Shown here: positions 23,070 through 32,392 of the stretch, piece by piece
Numbering within the stretch: the first letter of the stretch is position 1
Layout of the letters: each line of letters begins with the position of its first letter
Origin: UBA5859 sp041940025
Lineage (GTDB): Bacteria; Pseudomonadota; Gammaproteobacteria; UBA5859
Reading direction: 5' to 3'
Assembly (NCBI GenBank): GCA_041940025.1
Contig: JBGTSY010000006.1
Coordinates: 90,486 to 154,485 of the forward strand
DNA: 64,000 nucleotides
Made by a program: the position numbers and the translations under genes
The notes under the pieces: model-generated
The model's database searches: none
What the model saw: the letters and a program-made list of their open reading frames with translations, nothing else
What the model was told of the DNA's origin: nothing

Positions 23070-24653
23070 ATGGAAAAATCAGCCAAAGACCGATTCACCA
23101 CGGAACATACTGTAGGCCAGCACAACATTCAAAAATGGGGTTTTGATATACATAACCCTGTTTTTATCGTCTCAGCCCTGCTCATTTTATGCTTCGTTGC
23201 CGGTACTCTGCTCTATCCGCTAACGGCCAAGCAAGTTTTCGATACCTCCAAAGCATGGTCCATCACACATTTCGATTGGTTGTTCATGCTGTCGGCCAAC
23301 ATTATGGTGCTGTTTTGTCTCGCGCTGATGATCCTTCCCCTTGGTCAGCTTCGTCTCGGTGGCGACCAGGCCAAACCTGAATTCTCACTATTATCCTGGT
23401 TTTCCATGTTGTTTGCGGCGGGCATGGGCATCGGGCTGATGTTTTGGAGTGTGGCAGAGCCCGTTGCCTATTACACCGAATGGTATGGCTCGCCATTTAA
23501 TGTTGCCAGCCATACTCAAGAAGCTGCATCAATGGCCATGGGGGCGACCCTGTTTCACTGGGGATTACACCCCTGGGCGATTTATGCGGTGGTGGGGCTT
23601 TCCCTCGCTTATATGGCCCATAGCTGCGATCTGCCATTAACCCTACGCTCCACTTTTTATCCAATACTTGGTGATTCGATCTGGGGGGCTTCCGGGCATA
23701 TCATCGATGTTGTTGCGGTGCTCGCGACTATCTTTGGGCTCGCCACGTCGTTGGGATTTGGTGCGCAGCAAGCGGCCAGTGGTTTGTATTTTCTATTTGA
23801 AATACCCAATACCATTACGACTCAGATTGTGATTATTTTTTCTGTCACCGGAGTCGCGATACTGTCAGTCATACGCGGATTGGACGGTGGCGTGAAACTG
23901 TTAAGCAACTTCAACATGGGGCTTGCTGTATTGTTGCTGTTTTTTGTTTTTATATTGGGGGCAACCAGTCTAATCATTAACGGTATGGGCAGCACGCTGC
24001 TTACCTATATTGAAAACATTATTCCCTTAAGCAACTGGGTTAATCGCGAGGACAAGGACTTCTTCCACGGCTGGACGGTTTTCTACTGGGCATGGTGGAT
24101 ATCCTGGTCACCTTTTGTCGGTATGTTTATCGCACGCATTTCCAAAGGACGAACGGTACGGCAGTTTGTTGCGGCTGTTTTATTGGTCCCAACCATTATT
24201 ACTCTTATCTGGATGGCGGTATTCGGCGGAACAGGATTAAATCAGGCACAAGATAAAATCGGTCAGTTAGCCAACGGCATAACGGATAGTTCCCTCGCCC
24301 TGTTTCAAATGCTGGAAAATTTACCCTTTACCCAGATCACTTCATTTGTTGCCATCGTGCTGGTGTTAGTGTTTTTTATCACGTCTTCTGATTCTGGTTC
24401 GCTGGTTATCGACAGCATAACGGCAGGTGGAAAACTCGATGCGCCGGTACCACAACGCATCTTCTGGGCGACGACGGAAGGCGTGATCGCTGCCGCACTG
24501 TTGTATGGTGGGGGAGGCGATGCCCTCGGCGCACTACAAGCAGCAGCCATTACCGTAGGGTTGCCCTTTACAATCGTCTTACTGGTGATGTGTCTGAGCC
24601 TGTATATGGGATTGCACGCCGAGTGGAAACAGCTCAAGCGTGGTAACCCTTAA
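23070..24653 (+). CDS. BCCT-family betaine/choline/carnitine transporter
   Basis: 527 residues, 12 membrane helices. The BCCT core is clear: FAAGMGIGLMFWSVAEPVAYY, FHWGLHPWAIYAVVGLSLAY, and the glycine-rich and Trp-rich helix WTVFYWAWWISWSPFVGMFIARISKGRTVRQF. The aromatic residues of the substrate box are present. The long osmosensing C-terminal tail of BetP/BetT is absent. Linked to the betaine synthesis genes, it most likely imports glycine betaine or choline, driven by Na+ or H+. Confidence 0.9.
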   Translation: MEKSAKDRFTTEHTVGQHNIQKWGFDIHNPVFIVSALLILCFVAGTLLYPLTAKQVFDTSKAWSITHFDWLFMLSANIMVLFCLALMILPLGQLRLGGDQAKPEFSLLSWFSMLFAAGMGIGLMFWSVAEPVAYYTEWYGSPFNVASHTQEAASMAMGATLFHWGLHPWAIYAVVGLSLAYMAHSCDLPLTLRSTFYPILGDSIWGASGHIIDVVAVLATIFGLATSLGFGAQQAASGLYFLFEIPNTITTQIVIIFSVTGVAILSVIRGLDGGVKLLSNFNMGLAVLLLFFVFILGATSLIINGMGSTLLTYIENIIPLSNWVNREDKDFFHGWTVFYWAWWISWSPFVGMFIARISKGRTVRQFVAAVLLVPTIITLIWMAVFGGTGLNQAQDKIGQLANGITDSSLALFQMLENLPFTQITSFVAIVLVLVFFITSSDSGSLVIDSITAGGKLDAPVPQRIFWATTEGVIAAALLYGGGGDALGALQAAAITVGLPFTIVLLVMCLSLYMGLHAEWKQLKRGNP

Positions 24654-25165
24654 AGCATAGGTCCCGAAGAATGGGATCAGAATGAACCTCCCTTTAATTA
24701 ACCGACACTTTAAATTAGAGAGCAGGGTGTCGCGCGGAATGTTCAACACATAAGACACGCAAGCCCAATCAAACAGACACAAAAACGCTGCATCAACTAA
24801 TTCGGTGCGATGCAGTCTAGAAGCTGATGCCCCCAATTAAGATCAATGTGGTGAGTAATCATCTCTACCCAGCTTTCTCCACAATCACCGAGTTTTGTTT
24901 CGGTTAAGCCGTGCTTGGTTAGGTTATAGCCGACACTGCCGCATAGCGTCATAAAGTCAGCCTTCATACTGACATTTTTTTCATAGGTCACGCTTAATAT
25001 GCGTGATACAAAAATCCGGTTTTACCCGAACTTTGAGCGCTCGCAGCGACGGACTGTTGCAGGGCAAGGCGTACATGACGGGTCACGGGTATAACCGCCG
25101 AAGTTTACTACTGCCTTTATCTGCTCCATAAAAAATAACGACTACTTGCGGTGGCGATTTGTAGA
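24654..25165. other. Intergenic region between betaine and zinc modules
   Basis: Contains only short minus-strand frames (for example 24797-24991, 64 codons) with no recognisable family and no good ribosome-binding site. A weak GGTCCC / GGGATC hairpin sits just after the carrier gene. Confidence 0.35.
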
Positions 25166-25182
25166 TGATACAGTATATCATA
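25166..25182. promoter_or_regulatory. Zur-like operator ahead of the zinc operon
   Basis: ATGATA-(5)-TATCAT inverted repeat in an AT-rich block, about 105 bases before the COG0523 GTPase gene. Location and symmetry fit a Zur/Fur dimer site, and a Zur-type gene closes the cluster. The match to the gammaproteobacterial Zur consensus is only partial. Confidence 0.45.
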
Positions 25183-25287
25183 TCATTAAACATATCTTTC
25201 TTAACACCAGATGCCAGCAGGCTGACGAGGGCGTGGTCTTTGCGCCAGAAATAGAGGCATCGGTGCACATGTCAGAGCGGGCAACCA

Positions 25288-26526
25288 ATGAACGATGATG
25301 AAAATAACATGGTGCACCTTGGTAACAAGCTGCCAGTAACGGTACTTTCAGGCTTCTTAGGCGCGGGAAAAACCACGGTGTTGACCCACGTGCTCAACAA
25401 TCGTGACGGTTGCCGCGTGGCGGTGATCGTCAACGATATGAGTGAAATCAATATTGATGCCAGTACCGTGCAAAAAGAGATACAGCTAAATCGCAGCAAA
25501 GAAAAACTGGTGGAAATGAGCAATGGCTGTATCTGTTGCACGCTGCGGGAAGATTTATTGTTGGAAGTCCGCCGGCTCGCCAATGAGGGTCGATTTGATT
25601 ATCTGTTAATAGAATCCACTGGTATCTCAGAGCCCCTGCCTGTGGCGGAAACCTTTACTTTTGCTGATGAGGACGGTGTTAGCCTCTCCGATGTAGCGAG
25701 TCTAGATACCATGGTGACCGTGGTGGACGCGTTTAATTTTTTGAGGGATTACGATGCAGCTAAATCCTTACATGAAACCGGAGAGCACCTTGGCGATGAC
25801 GATGATCGCAGCGTCTCCGATCTGCTTGTGGATCAGGTTGAGTTTGCTGACATTATCCTGATTAGCAAAACCGATTTGGTGGATGAACCCACCTTGCAAC
25901 GCTTGGTCGCGGTGCTGAAAACCTTGAACACCGAAGCGGAGATCATACCGATCCAACAGGGTAACGTGGACATCGGGCAAATAATGGGTACGGGTAAATT
26001 CAGTTTCGAGCGGGCTCAACAGGCCCCCGGCTGGCTGAAGGAGATGCGGGGCGAACACCTCCCGGAGACAGAGGAATACGGTATCGGAAGTTTTACTTAC
26101 ACTGCCCGGCGGCCGTTTCATCCCGAGAAATTTTATCAATTTCTTCATCACACAAACGTATTTGGTAAGTTGATTCGATCCAAAGGTTACTTTTGGCTGG
26201 CTACTCGGCCGGAATTTGCCGGTCAATGGAGCCAGGCGGGTGGAATGGCTCGTTACGGTTTTGCCGGACTGTTTTGGAAAGCAGCACCTAAAGCACACTG
26301 GCCAACCGATGAAGAACACTTAAATTCAATTCACAAGAATTGGATTGAGCCTTTTGGGGACATGCGGCAAGAGTTGGTGTTCATTGGTCAAAATCTAGAT
26401 CAACCATCAATGATTAAGGCACTGGATGGCTGTTTGTTATCCGAAGATGAAGTACTCAGGGGTAAGGAGTATTGGCTCACACTGAATGATCCTTTTCCTG
26501 CATGGCGGGAAAGCCCATGGGCATGA
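25288..26526 (+). CDS. COG0523 (CobW-like) GTPase, zinc-responsive metallochaperone type
   Basis: 412 residues. Walker A GFLGAGKTT (22-30), the metal-binding CICC (81-84), the ESTGISEP loop and the SKTD base motif place it in COG0523. The C-terminal CobW domain (YTARRPFHPEKFYQFL) and length match the zinc-regulated ZigA/ZagA/ZNG1 group, which load zinc onto client proteins under starvation. It heads a run of zinc genes behind a Zur-like operator. A second ATG at 25309 is a possible start. Confidence 0.88.
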   Translation: MNDDENNMVHLGNKLPVTVLSGFLGAGKTTVLTHVLNNRDGCRVAVIVNDMSEINIDASTVQKEIQLNRSKEKLVEMSNGCICCTLREDLLLEVRRLANEGRFDYLLIESTGISEPLPVAETFTFADEDGVSLSDVASLDTMVTVVDAFNFLRDYDAAKSLHETGEHLGDDDDRSVSDLLVDQVEFADIILISKTDLVDEPTLQRLVAVLKTLNTEAEIIPIQQGNVDIGQIMGTGKFSFERAQQAPGWLKEMRGEHLPETEEYGIGSFTYTARRPFHPEKFYQFLHHTNVFGKLIRSKGYFWLATRPEFAGQWSQAGGMARYGFAGLFWKAAPKAHWPTDEEHLNSIHKNWIEPFGDMRQELVFIGQNLDQPSMIKALDGCLLSEDEVLRGKEYWLTLNDPFPAWRESPWA

Positions 26527-27185
26527 TTGCAGCAACCGCCGAAACTAATTGTTCGCGCTCCATTGCAGGAAATCATCCGGCCGTGCTCACTGATATCTAT
26601 CGGGACGATGCGAACATCGCTATTTGGCAACGGGATTTGAGCGCTGAATTAGCGCTGGCTGCTGGCCAAATAGTTAACGCGAAGCCGGCGCTACAGACAT
26701 CTGCCATAGTGCCCGCAGAGCATGTTGGTGCCCAACTGCTCGACGCACTCGGCACAGACTCAGGCGTCACAGCTTTACATGAAGACATGACTGAACTGGT
26801 GAACATGTACTGCTGCTTGTTTGAACTGAAGCGCGTTGGCTTGAGGATATCGGTATTGAATCGAGCAATGTGCCCACGCTTTCATGTGGATTATGTTCCC
26901 TGCCGTTTGGTCACCACTTATCACGGTTACGCCACGGAATGGCTGCCACATCATCTCGTGGATCGCGCGAAACTGGGTGCTGGCAATCAGGGTAAAGCAG
27001 ACGATCAATCTGGGCTCTATCAATGTGCACAGGACATTCAAAATCTCAAAAGTGGTGACGTGGCCTTGCTCAAAGGAGAGCGCTGGCAGGGAAATGAAAA
27101 CGCTGGCTTGGTGCACCGCTCTCCTCAATTGAACCCAGACCAACCGCGCCTATTACTCACTATTGACTCTATAGAGTCACACTAA
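26523..27185 (+). CDS. DUF1826 domain protein
   Basis: 220 residues from the ATG at 26523, which overlaps the GTPase stop (ATGA). The block VNMYCCLFELKRVGLRISVL, then AMCPRFHVDYVPCRLVTTYHG with ATEWL, is characteristic of DUF1826. The paired Cys/His residues (CPRFHVD, PCR) suggest metal binding. Members are often found beside zinc-regulated CobW GTPases, so it may be a partner or client under zinc limitation; the activity is unknown. Confidence 0.85.
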   Translation: MIAATAETNCSRSIAGNHPAVLTDIYRDDANIAIWQRDLSAELALAAGQIVNAKPALQTSAIVPAEHVGAQLLDALGTDSGVTALHEDMTELVNMYCCLFELKRVGLRISVLNRAMCPRFHVDYVPCRLVTTYHGYATEWLPHHLVDRAKLGAGNQGKADDQSGLYQCAQDIQNLKSGDVALLKGERWQGNENAGLVHRSPQLNPDQPRLLLTIDSIESH

Positions 27186-27200
27186 GAATGGAGGACACTC

Positions 27201-28505
27201 ATGATCCCGAAAAACTACCATTTTAATTTTTCTATTAAATCGCTAGCGCTCACGTGCGCGACCATCAGTGTACTACTAGCAGGCTGCGACGGGGACTCAT
27301 CTAGTGATGACGACGATGATGGTCATACGGATACAGAAATTGAAACCGCGGGTAGATTGGTACTCTATGATCAAGATAATACCGCAATAAAGGTAATGGA
27401 TCTTGATTCGGAAGCAGTACTGGATACGTTTTCATTACCGGGGGATGGTCCCAGATTGTATGCCAGTCCCGAACATCGCTATGCAGTTGTGATTCAGCGT
27501 TCGGATGACTTGGTTTCATTCGTGGACAGTGGTTTTTACACTGAGGATCATGGCGATCATCTTCATGACTTTGCTGATGATCCGATGATGCTGAGCTTCT
27601 CACTATCAGGCAGCATGCCTACTCACTATACCGCGCATGAGGAGTATGCAGCCGTTTTCTTCGATGCGTTAAATGAGGGCATGACCTCTTCAGTGACGTT
27701 ATTAACTGATGAATCAATTGGAGCTGGCGAAGTGGTTGCTGAACTGACTCTGGATAACAATATGCACGGAGTGGCTAAGCTAATTGAAGATAAACTGTTT
27801 GTGACCTACCGTGATCCTTTAATTACCGAGACTGTTTTACCTGCCGCAGTTGATCGATACAGCTTTGATGATGGTGAGCTCACGTTCGAACATCGCTATA
27901 CCGAAGAATGCCCGAAATTGCATGGAAGCGCGGCAACCGACGACTTTGTTACCTTCGGATGTAGTGATGGTGTACTGGCCATTAACCTAAGTGATGCCAG
28001 CTATCCTGCCACTAAGTTGGGCAATCCTGATTCCTTGCTGGAGGACAATCGTATTGGTTCCCTCTATTCCCATCACGAGGTTCCTGAGTTTGTCGGCGCC
28101 GCCGGCGATCAGTTTTATGTAATTGATCCGAGCCAGCCCGCCGATCCGTACCGAGAGTTGTCATTACCGGATGGGGTGTCACGCATCGCCCAGGGGTTTG
28201 ATGCTCATGGTGACGTTTTCTATGTTCTCGGTGATGATGGCAAGTTGTATCTCTTTGGTATCGAATCAGATTGGGACGCCTTAGAACCCATAGAGGTTGC
28301 CGATGAAGTTGGAGACGACGATATCTCACCTGCGGTCACCATCTCGCAAGCAGAAGAGACACTTTTTGTTCTGAACACAAACGGTCAAAAAATCTTTGAA
28401 GTGGACAGTGCCAGCGGAGAAACCCTGAGAACAATCGATCTTGGTTTTACCGCTACCCGCTTGGTCTGGCTAGGCTTTACCGAGCATCATGATCACGACC
28501 ACTAA
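27201..28505 (+). CDS. AztD-like zinc-binding beta-propeller lipoprotein
   Basis: 434 residues. The signal peptide ends in LLAGC with Cys29, followed by a flexible Asp/Ser-rich linker, so it is anchored in the envelope. Repeated strands (GRLVLYDQDNTAIKVMDLDS, SLPGDGPRLYASPEHRYAVV) suggest a beta-propeller. HGDHLH (117-122) and the C-terminal HHDHDH are probable zinc ligands. AztD is a periplasmic metallochaperone that hands zinc to its ABC binding protein; here a ZnuA lies two genes downstream. Identity as AztD is inferred from layout and the His motif. Confidence 0.7.
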   Translation: MIPKNYHFNFSIKSLALTCATISVLLAGCDGDSSSDDDDDGHTDTEIETAGRLVLYDQDNTAIKVMDLDSEAVLDTFSLPGDGPRLYASPEHRYAVVIQRSDDLVSFVDSGFYTEDHGDHLHDFADDPMMLSFSLSGSMPTHYTAHEEYAAVFFDALNEGMTSSVTLLTDESIGAGEVVAELTLDNNMHGVAKLIEDKLFVTYRDPLITETVLPAAVDRYSFDDGELTFEHRYTEECPKLHGSAATDDFVTFGCSDGVLAINLSDASYPATKLGNPDSLLEDNRIGSLYSHHEVPEFVGAAGDQFYVIDPSQPADPYRELSLPDGVSRIAQGFDAHGDVFYVLGDDGKLYLFGIESDWDALEPIEVADEVGDDDISPAVTISQAEETLFVLNTNGQKIFEVDSASGETLRTIDLGFTATRLVWLGFTEHHDHDH

Positions 28506-28530
28506 AGCTGATTATAGGAATAGGTAACCA

Positions 28531-29664
28531 ATGAGTTCACGCATACTATTTTTTCTATTATTGCAGCTAGGTATCACTCTTGAGGTATTCGCAAACGCCG
28601 CCAATCCAGATGTGAGTTTTATCCTAGATGGATTTTACAAAGAAGAAGACACCGCGCTCTCAGAGCGCGGACGTTCTTTCGGTTTAGGTCATACAGAATT
28701 GTCTTTTCAAAGTGCCGTTGATGATCGCTTTGTTGGCCGCTTAACCACGGTGTTAGAAAGTCATGAGGGTGAAACAGAACTAGAACTAGAAGAAGCATTT
28801 CTAAATACTATGGGACTTCCCCTCGGATTAAATATTCGATTTGGCCGATTTCTTTCGCAAGTTGGCTATTTGAATTCCCACCATACCCACAGCGATTACT
28901 TTGCTGAGCGGCCCGCGGTATACCGTGCATTGCTGGGCGCCCATTATTTTGATGATGGTCTGCGACTGAATGCATTGATGCCGACCCCCTTCTATTGGCG
29001 TCTAGGTGTCGAAGTCTTCAAAGGCGCTCAATTGGCAGAGGGTGAAGGGGATGAATCCATTGGCGTGTATACGATAAATACTAAGCTGGGTGGAGATATA
29101 GACGTATCCAACAGCTGGCAGCTAGGATTCTCTTACCTACATCATAAACTCAGCGTCATGGAAGCAGGCCACGACGAGCATGAAGAAGATGAGCACGATC
29201 ATGATGACCACGGTCATCAGCATGGTCATTCTCATAGTGCGGCCTACAGCGCAGAAGACCTTTATATATTGGATGCGGTATGGAAGTGGGCGCCATTAGG
29301 TAACGCACGAAGCCGGCAGCTAATTCTCGCTGGTGAATATTTCTATGCCGACAATCTGAATGAATATGCAACGGATGATGATGTGCACGAAGGTTGGTAC
29401 GCATCTTTGGTTTATCGCTTTCATCCCCAATGGGCCATTGGCTTTCGTCTGGGAGAAGTGGAACTAAAAGAGCCTCACGATGATCATTTTCACGATCAGA
29501 GTCTCGAAGAAACCGATGTCATGGTGTCTTGGTCTCACTCACATTTTTCAACCATTCGCCTTCAGTATTCACAGCAAAAGGCAATGGGGTTTGAGAACGA
29601 GAACGATGTCATCACACTACAATATGTCATGTCATTAGGAGCTCACGGTGCCCATGAATTTTAA
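28531..29664 (+). CDS. Porin-like outer membrane protein with a histidine-rich loop
   Basis: 377 residues with a signal peptide (cut near FANA) and alternating strands ending in QYVMSLGAHGAHEF, as in small beta-barrels. Residues 214-236 form an extreme His/Asp/Glu loop (HDEHEEDEHDHDDHGHQHGH) and more His pairs lie nearby. No TonB box or plug domain is present, so it differs from ZnuD. A zinc-collecting porin is the most likely role, given the operon. The end overlaps znuA. Confidence 0.7.
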   Translation: MSSRILFFLLLQLGITLEVFANAANPDVSFILDGFYKEEDTALSERGRSFGLGHTELSFQSAVDDRFVGRLTTVLESHEGETELELEEAFLNTMGLPLGLNIRFGRFLSQVGYLNSHHTHSDYFAERPAVYRALLGAHYFDDGLRLNALMPTPFYWRLGVEVFKGAQLAEGEGDESIGVYTINTKLGGDIDVSNSWQLGFSYLHHKLSVMEAGHDEHEEDEHDHDDHGHQHGHSHSAAYSAEDLYILDAVWKWAPLGNARSRQLILAGEYFYADNLNEYATDDDVHEGWYASLVYRFHPQWAIGFRLGEVELKEPHDDHFHDQSLEETDVMVSWSHSHFSTIRLQYSQQKAMGFENENDVITLQYVMSLGAHGAHEF

Positions 29665-30559
29665 AAAAAGTCAGATCATACTACTCTTTTTTGCGGGAAT
29701 ACTTGCCCAATCTGTGCTTGCTGAAGTAGATATATTAGCTTGTGAGCCGGAATGGCAATCACTGGCTGAAGCCTTGGGTGGAGATAAAGTCGACGCCGTA
29801 TCCGCGACCACTGCCTTACAAGATCCGCATCATATCGAAGCGCGTCCTTCTCTCATTGCAAAAGCACGTCGAGCGGATATGGTGTTTTGCACCGGTGCAG
29901 AGTTGGAAATCGGTTGGCTTCCCCTGCTTCTAAGTAAATCTGGAAATGCCCGCATACAGGTGGGGCAACCCGGCTATTTTCTGGCCAGTGATCACGTGGA
30001 GTTGATTGAGAAGCCCAGCTCAGTAAGTCGTAGTCAGGGCGATGTGCACGCTGCTGGAAATCCTCATGTGCATTGGGATCCCAAAAGATTGTTAGTAATC
30101 GCCGACGCCTTCACTACTCGATTGCAATCCATCGATGTAGAGAACAGTGCTTATTATCAACAAAGATATGCGGCGTTTGAAGCCAAGTGGAACGCATCCA
30201 TGATCCGCTGGCAAACTCTAGCCCGCCAGTTGCAGGGAAAAAAAGTGGTCGTCCATCATAAAAATTGGAGTTATCTGCTTAATTGGGTCGGTATTGAGAT
30301 GATTGCAGATCTAGAGCCTAAACCAGGACTGCCCCCAACCAGTGGACATTTGGCAAGCCTACTCGATGTGGTACGCAACACCGAAGTGGATTACATTTTA
30401 GTTGCCAACTACCAAGACGATAAAGGCGCCCAATGGCTTGGTGAAAAATCTAATATTGCGGTTATAAATTTACCCTTCACAGTGGGTGGCAACAATAACG
30501 CCAGCGATTTGGTATCTTTATACGATAACGTGCTGATGACATTGATCAACACCCATTAG
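29654..30559 (+). CDS. znuA: ZnuA-like zinc ABC transporter substrate-binding protein
   Basis: 301 residues from the ATG at 29654 (a GTG at 29648 is closer to the AGGAG and may be used). It has a signal peptide (SVLA cut), then the cluster A-1 fold: PHHIEARPS, NPHVHWDPKR and HHKNWSYLLNWVG supply the zinc histidines. The central loop is short and only mildly His-rich, unlike E. coli ZnuA. It overlaps the porin gene and is followed after 2 bases by the permease. Confidence 0.88.
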   Translation: MNFKKSQIILLFFAGILAQSVLAEVDILACEPEWQSLAEALGGDKVDAVSATTALQDPHHIEARPSLIAKARRADMVFCTGAELEIGWLPLLLSKSGNARIQVGQPGYFLASDHVELIEKPSSVSRSQGDVHAAGNPHVHWDPKRLLVIADAFTTRLQSIDVENSAYYQQRYAAFEAKWNASMIRWQTLARQLQGKKVVVHHKNWSYLLNWVGIEMIADLEPKPGLPPTSGHLASLLDVVRNTEVDYILVANYQDDKGAQWLGEKSNIAVINLPFTVGGNNNASDLVSLYDNVLMTLINTH

Positions 30560-30561
30560 CG

Positions 30562-31371
30562 ATGACGGATTTGACACTACAGCTAGAAATACTATGGCCG
30601 GCTATGGTGGCAGGTTTGTTGGTTACCGCGACACATGTACCTCTTGGGCGAGAAGTCTTGCAAAGAGGTATTATATTTTTGGATTTGGCCATCGCGCAAA
30701 CTGCTGCCTTCGGTGTGGTGCTGGCAAACACATTTTGGTTGGGTACGCATGGCGATCATCATCACTTCTCCACCACCGCGATTGCGATTTTAGCTGCAAT
30801 AGCAGGTTCGACATTACTCTATTCTATACGTAAGCTCGAAGTACGGTTGCAAGAATCGATGATTGGCATCCTGTTCGTACTGATGGCAACGGGCATTATT
30901 TTAGTGTTGTCGACGGATCCCCACGGAGGGGAAAAGCTAAAAAACGTATTGGTGGGACAAATACTCTGGCTGCAACCGGCCGAACTATTCAGTCTATTCT
31001 TATCGTATCTTGTAATATTGTTGGTTTGGTTTGTGGGTCGTAGAAAAGTTGGCGACTGGGTATTCTATCCACTATTTGCGATTACCATTACGCTGTCCAC
31101 CCAAATCGTTGGCGTGTATCTGGTCTTTGCAACTTTAATCGTGCCCAGTGTCGCCACGCTACGAGAGCACCATGCCTTGCCCAAGGCATTTTTAATTGGA
31201 TTTTTGGGCTACCTTTTTGGGCTTGTTTTTTCCGCCTTGCTGGATATCCCCGCAGGAGCGTCCATAGTCTGGAGTTTAGTCATGGTCGCGGGCATTTATT
31301 TTATACTGAGCAATGCTTTTAAGTTGGAGAAGAATACATCTGCTGAGTTCAATAAAGTAGACAAAGTCTAG
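30562..31371 (+). CDS. znuB: ZnuB-like metal ABC transporter permease
   Basis: 269 residues, about eight membrane helices, ABC-3 family (EILWPAMVAGLLVTATHVPLGREVLQRGIIFLDLAIAQTAAFGVVLA). A periplasmic GDHHHF loop may guide zinc. The matching ATPase (ZnuC) is not in this cluster; it must be encoded elsewhere or shared. The permease is the last structural gene of the operon. Confidence 0.85.
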   Translation: MTDLTLQLEILWPAMVAGLLVTATHVPLGREVLQRGIIFLDLAIAQTAAFGVVLANTFWLGTHGDHHHFSTTAIAILAAIAGSTLLYSIRKLEVRLQESMIGILFVLMATGIILVLSTDPHGGEKLKNVLVGQILWLQPAELFSLFLSYLVILLVWFVGRRKVGDWVFYPLFAITITLSTQIVGVYLVFATLIVPSVATLREHHALPKAFLIGFLGYLFGLVFSALLDIPAGASIVWSLVMVAGIYFILSNAFKLEKNTSAEFNKVDKV

Positions 31372-31619
31372 GAGACAGAAACGGCTTACCGAGGCCAACC
31401 CTGACGCTAAACTCGATCCCGTATGGCATCATATTCCTGTTGCCCCGAGTTATCGCGGTCGCCTCGGTGAGCAGACCCCAGATTAACGCGCATGTGATAT
31501 AGTAAAGTGCAACTTGTGCCACAACGGTACAACTGGAGAATTGATGCGGCGGCAGCCACATACGAAGATGCTCCCAGCAAAGATGCTGGGGCGTATCCAG
31601 CTCCCGAGGGTGTTATATT

Positions 31620-31633
31620 ACAGATGATTTCCT
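31620..31633. promoter_or_regulatory. Zur-like box ahead of the Fur-family gene
   Basis: GTGTTATATTACAG, nearly palindromic, lies 33 bases before the more likely start of the regulator. It resembles TGTTATA-type Zur boxes; autoregulation is inferred. Confidence 0.4.
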
Positions 31634-31665
31634 GTTAACCCATGACTGAAAGCAGGCCGCTTTAT

Positions 31666-32133
31666 ATGAATAAACAAAAAATCAAACCTGTTATCGATAA
31701 AGCACAAGACATGTGTGCACGTTCCGGTGGGCGCCTGACCGAAAAACGCAAAGCCGTATTGGAAGTGCTGCTGCTTGCCAATACACCCTTGTCAGCCTAT
31801 GAAATCAATGACGCGTACAATCATGCCTCTGAAAAATCGATGCCGACGATGTCGGTGTACCGCATTTTAGAATTTCTCGAAGCAGAAGATTTAGTCCACA
31901 AATTGAGTTCTACCAATAAATACGTGGCCTGTTCCCATATCACCTGTAACCATGAGCATGAGATCCCGCAATTTTTAATTTGTGGCAAATGTCAAAGCGC
32001 AAAAGAAATTACAATATCTAAAAGCATTATTGATGAACTGGGACAACTGGTGAGCAATGCCGGTTACACCCTTACTCGCCCCCAACTCGAGCTACAGTGC
32101 ATTTGCTATCGTTGCTCGGCGAATTCAGTTTAG
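31666..32133 (+). CDS. zur: Zur-type zinc uptake regulator (Fur family)
   Basis: 155 residues from the ATG at 31666; an in-frame ATG at 31642 would add eight. The winged helix (GGRLTEKRKAVLEVLLLANTPLSAYEI, then PTMSVYRILEFLEAEDLVHKL) and the structural zinc cysteines (CGKC and CYRC) fit Fur-family proteins, and HITCNHEHEIPQFLICGKC resembles Zur more than Fur. It closes the zinc cluster and probably represses it when zinc is ample. Confidence 0.85.
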   Translation: MNKQKIKPVIDKAQDMCARSGGRLTEKRKAVLEVLLLANTPLSAYEINDAYNHASEKSMPTMSVYRILEFLEAEDLVHKLSSTNKYVACSHITCNHEHEIPQFLICGKCQSAKEITISKSIIDELGQLVSNAGYTLTRPQLELQCICYRCSANSV

Positions 32134-32392
32134 CCGTTAATTCATTGTTTTTTGTTTTTACTGACGGGCTAATATTGACGCTCAAACTGTGCGCCTAAAT
32201 GTCTACGATGACACGGCGAGCGATTGTGGGCTCCAACAACAGTGCATATAAACATTGATTCCGCAATATGGCAGCCGCTTCCAGCGTGACCAGTTCAAGC
32301 AGATCCTCCTCTATTTTGTTCGCCGAGGCTTATTACGAGGTATTCACCGCTTATTTGGTGTGCTACACGGCTAGACATCCACAGGATCCATA

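Noticed and set aside
24797..24991. A 64-codon minus-strand frame between the BCCT carrier and the zinc operon
   Set aside because: No start signal and no recognisable motif; kept only in the intergenic description.
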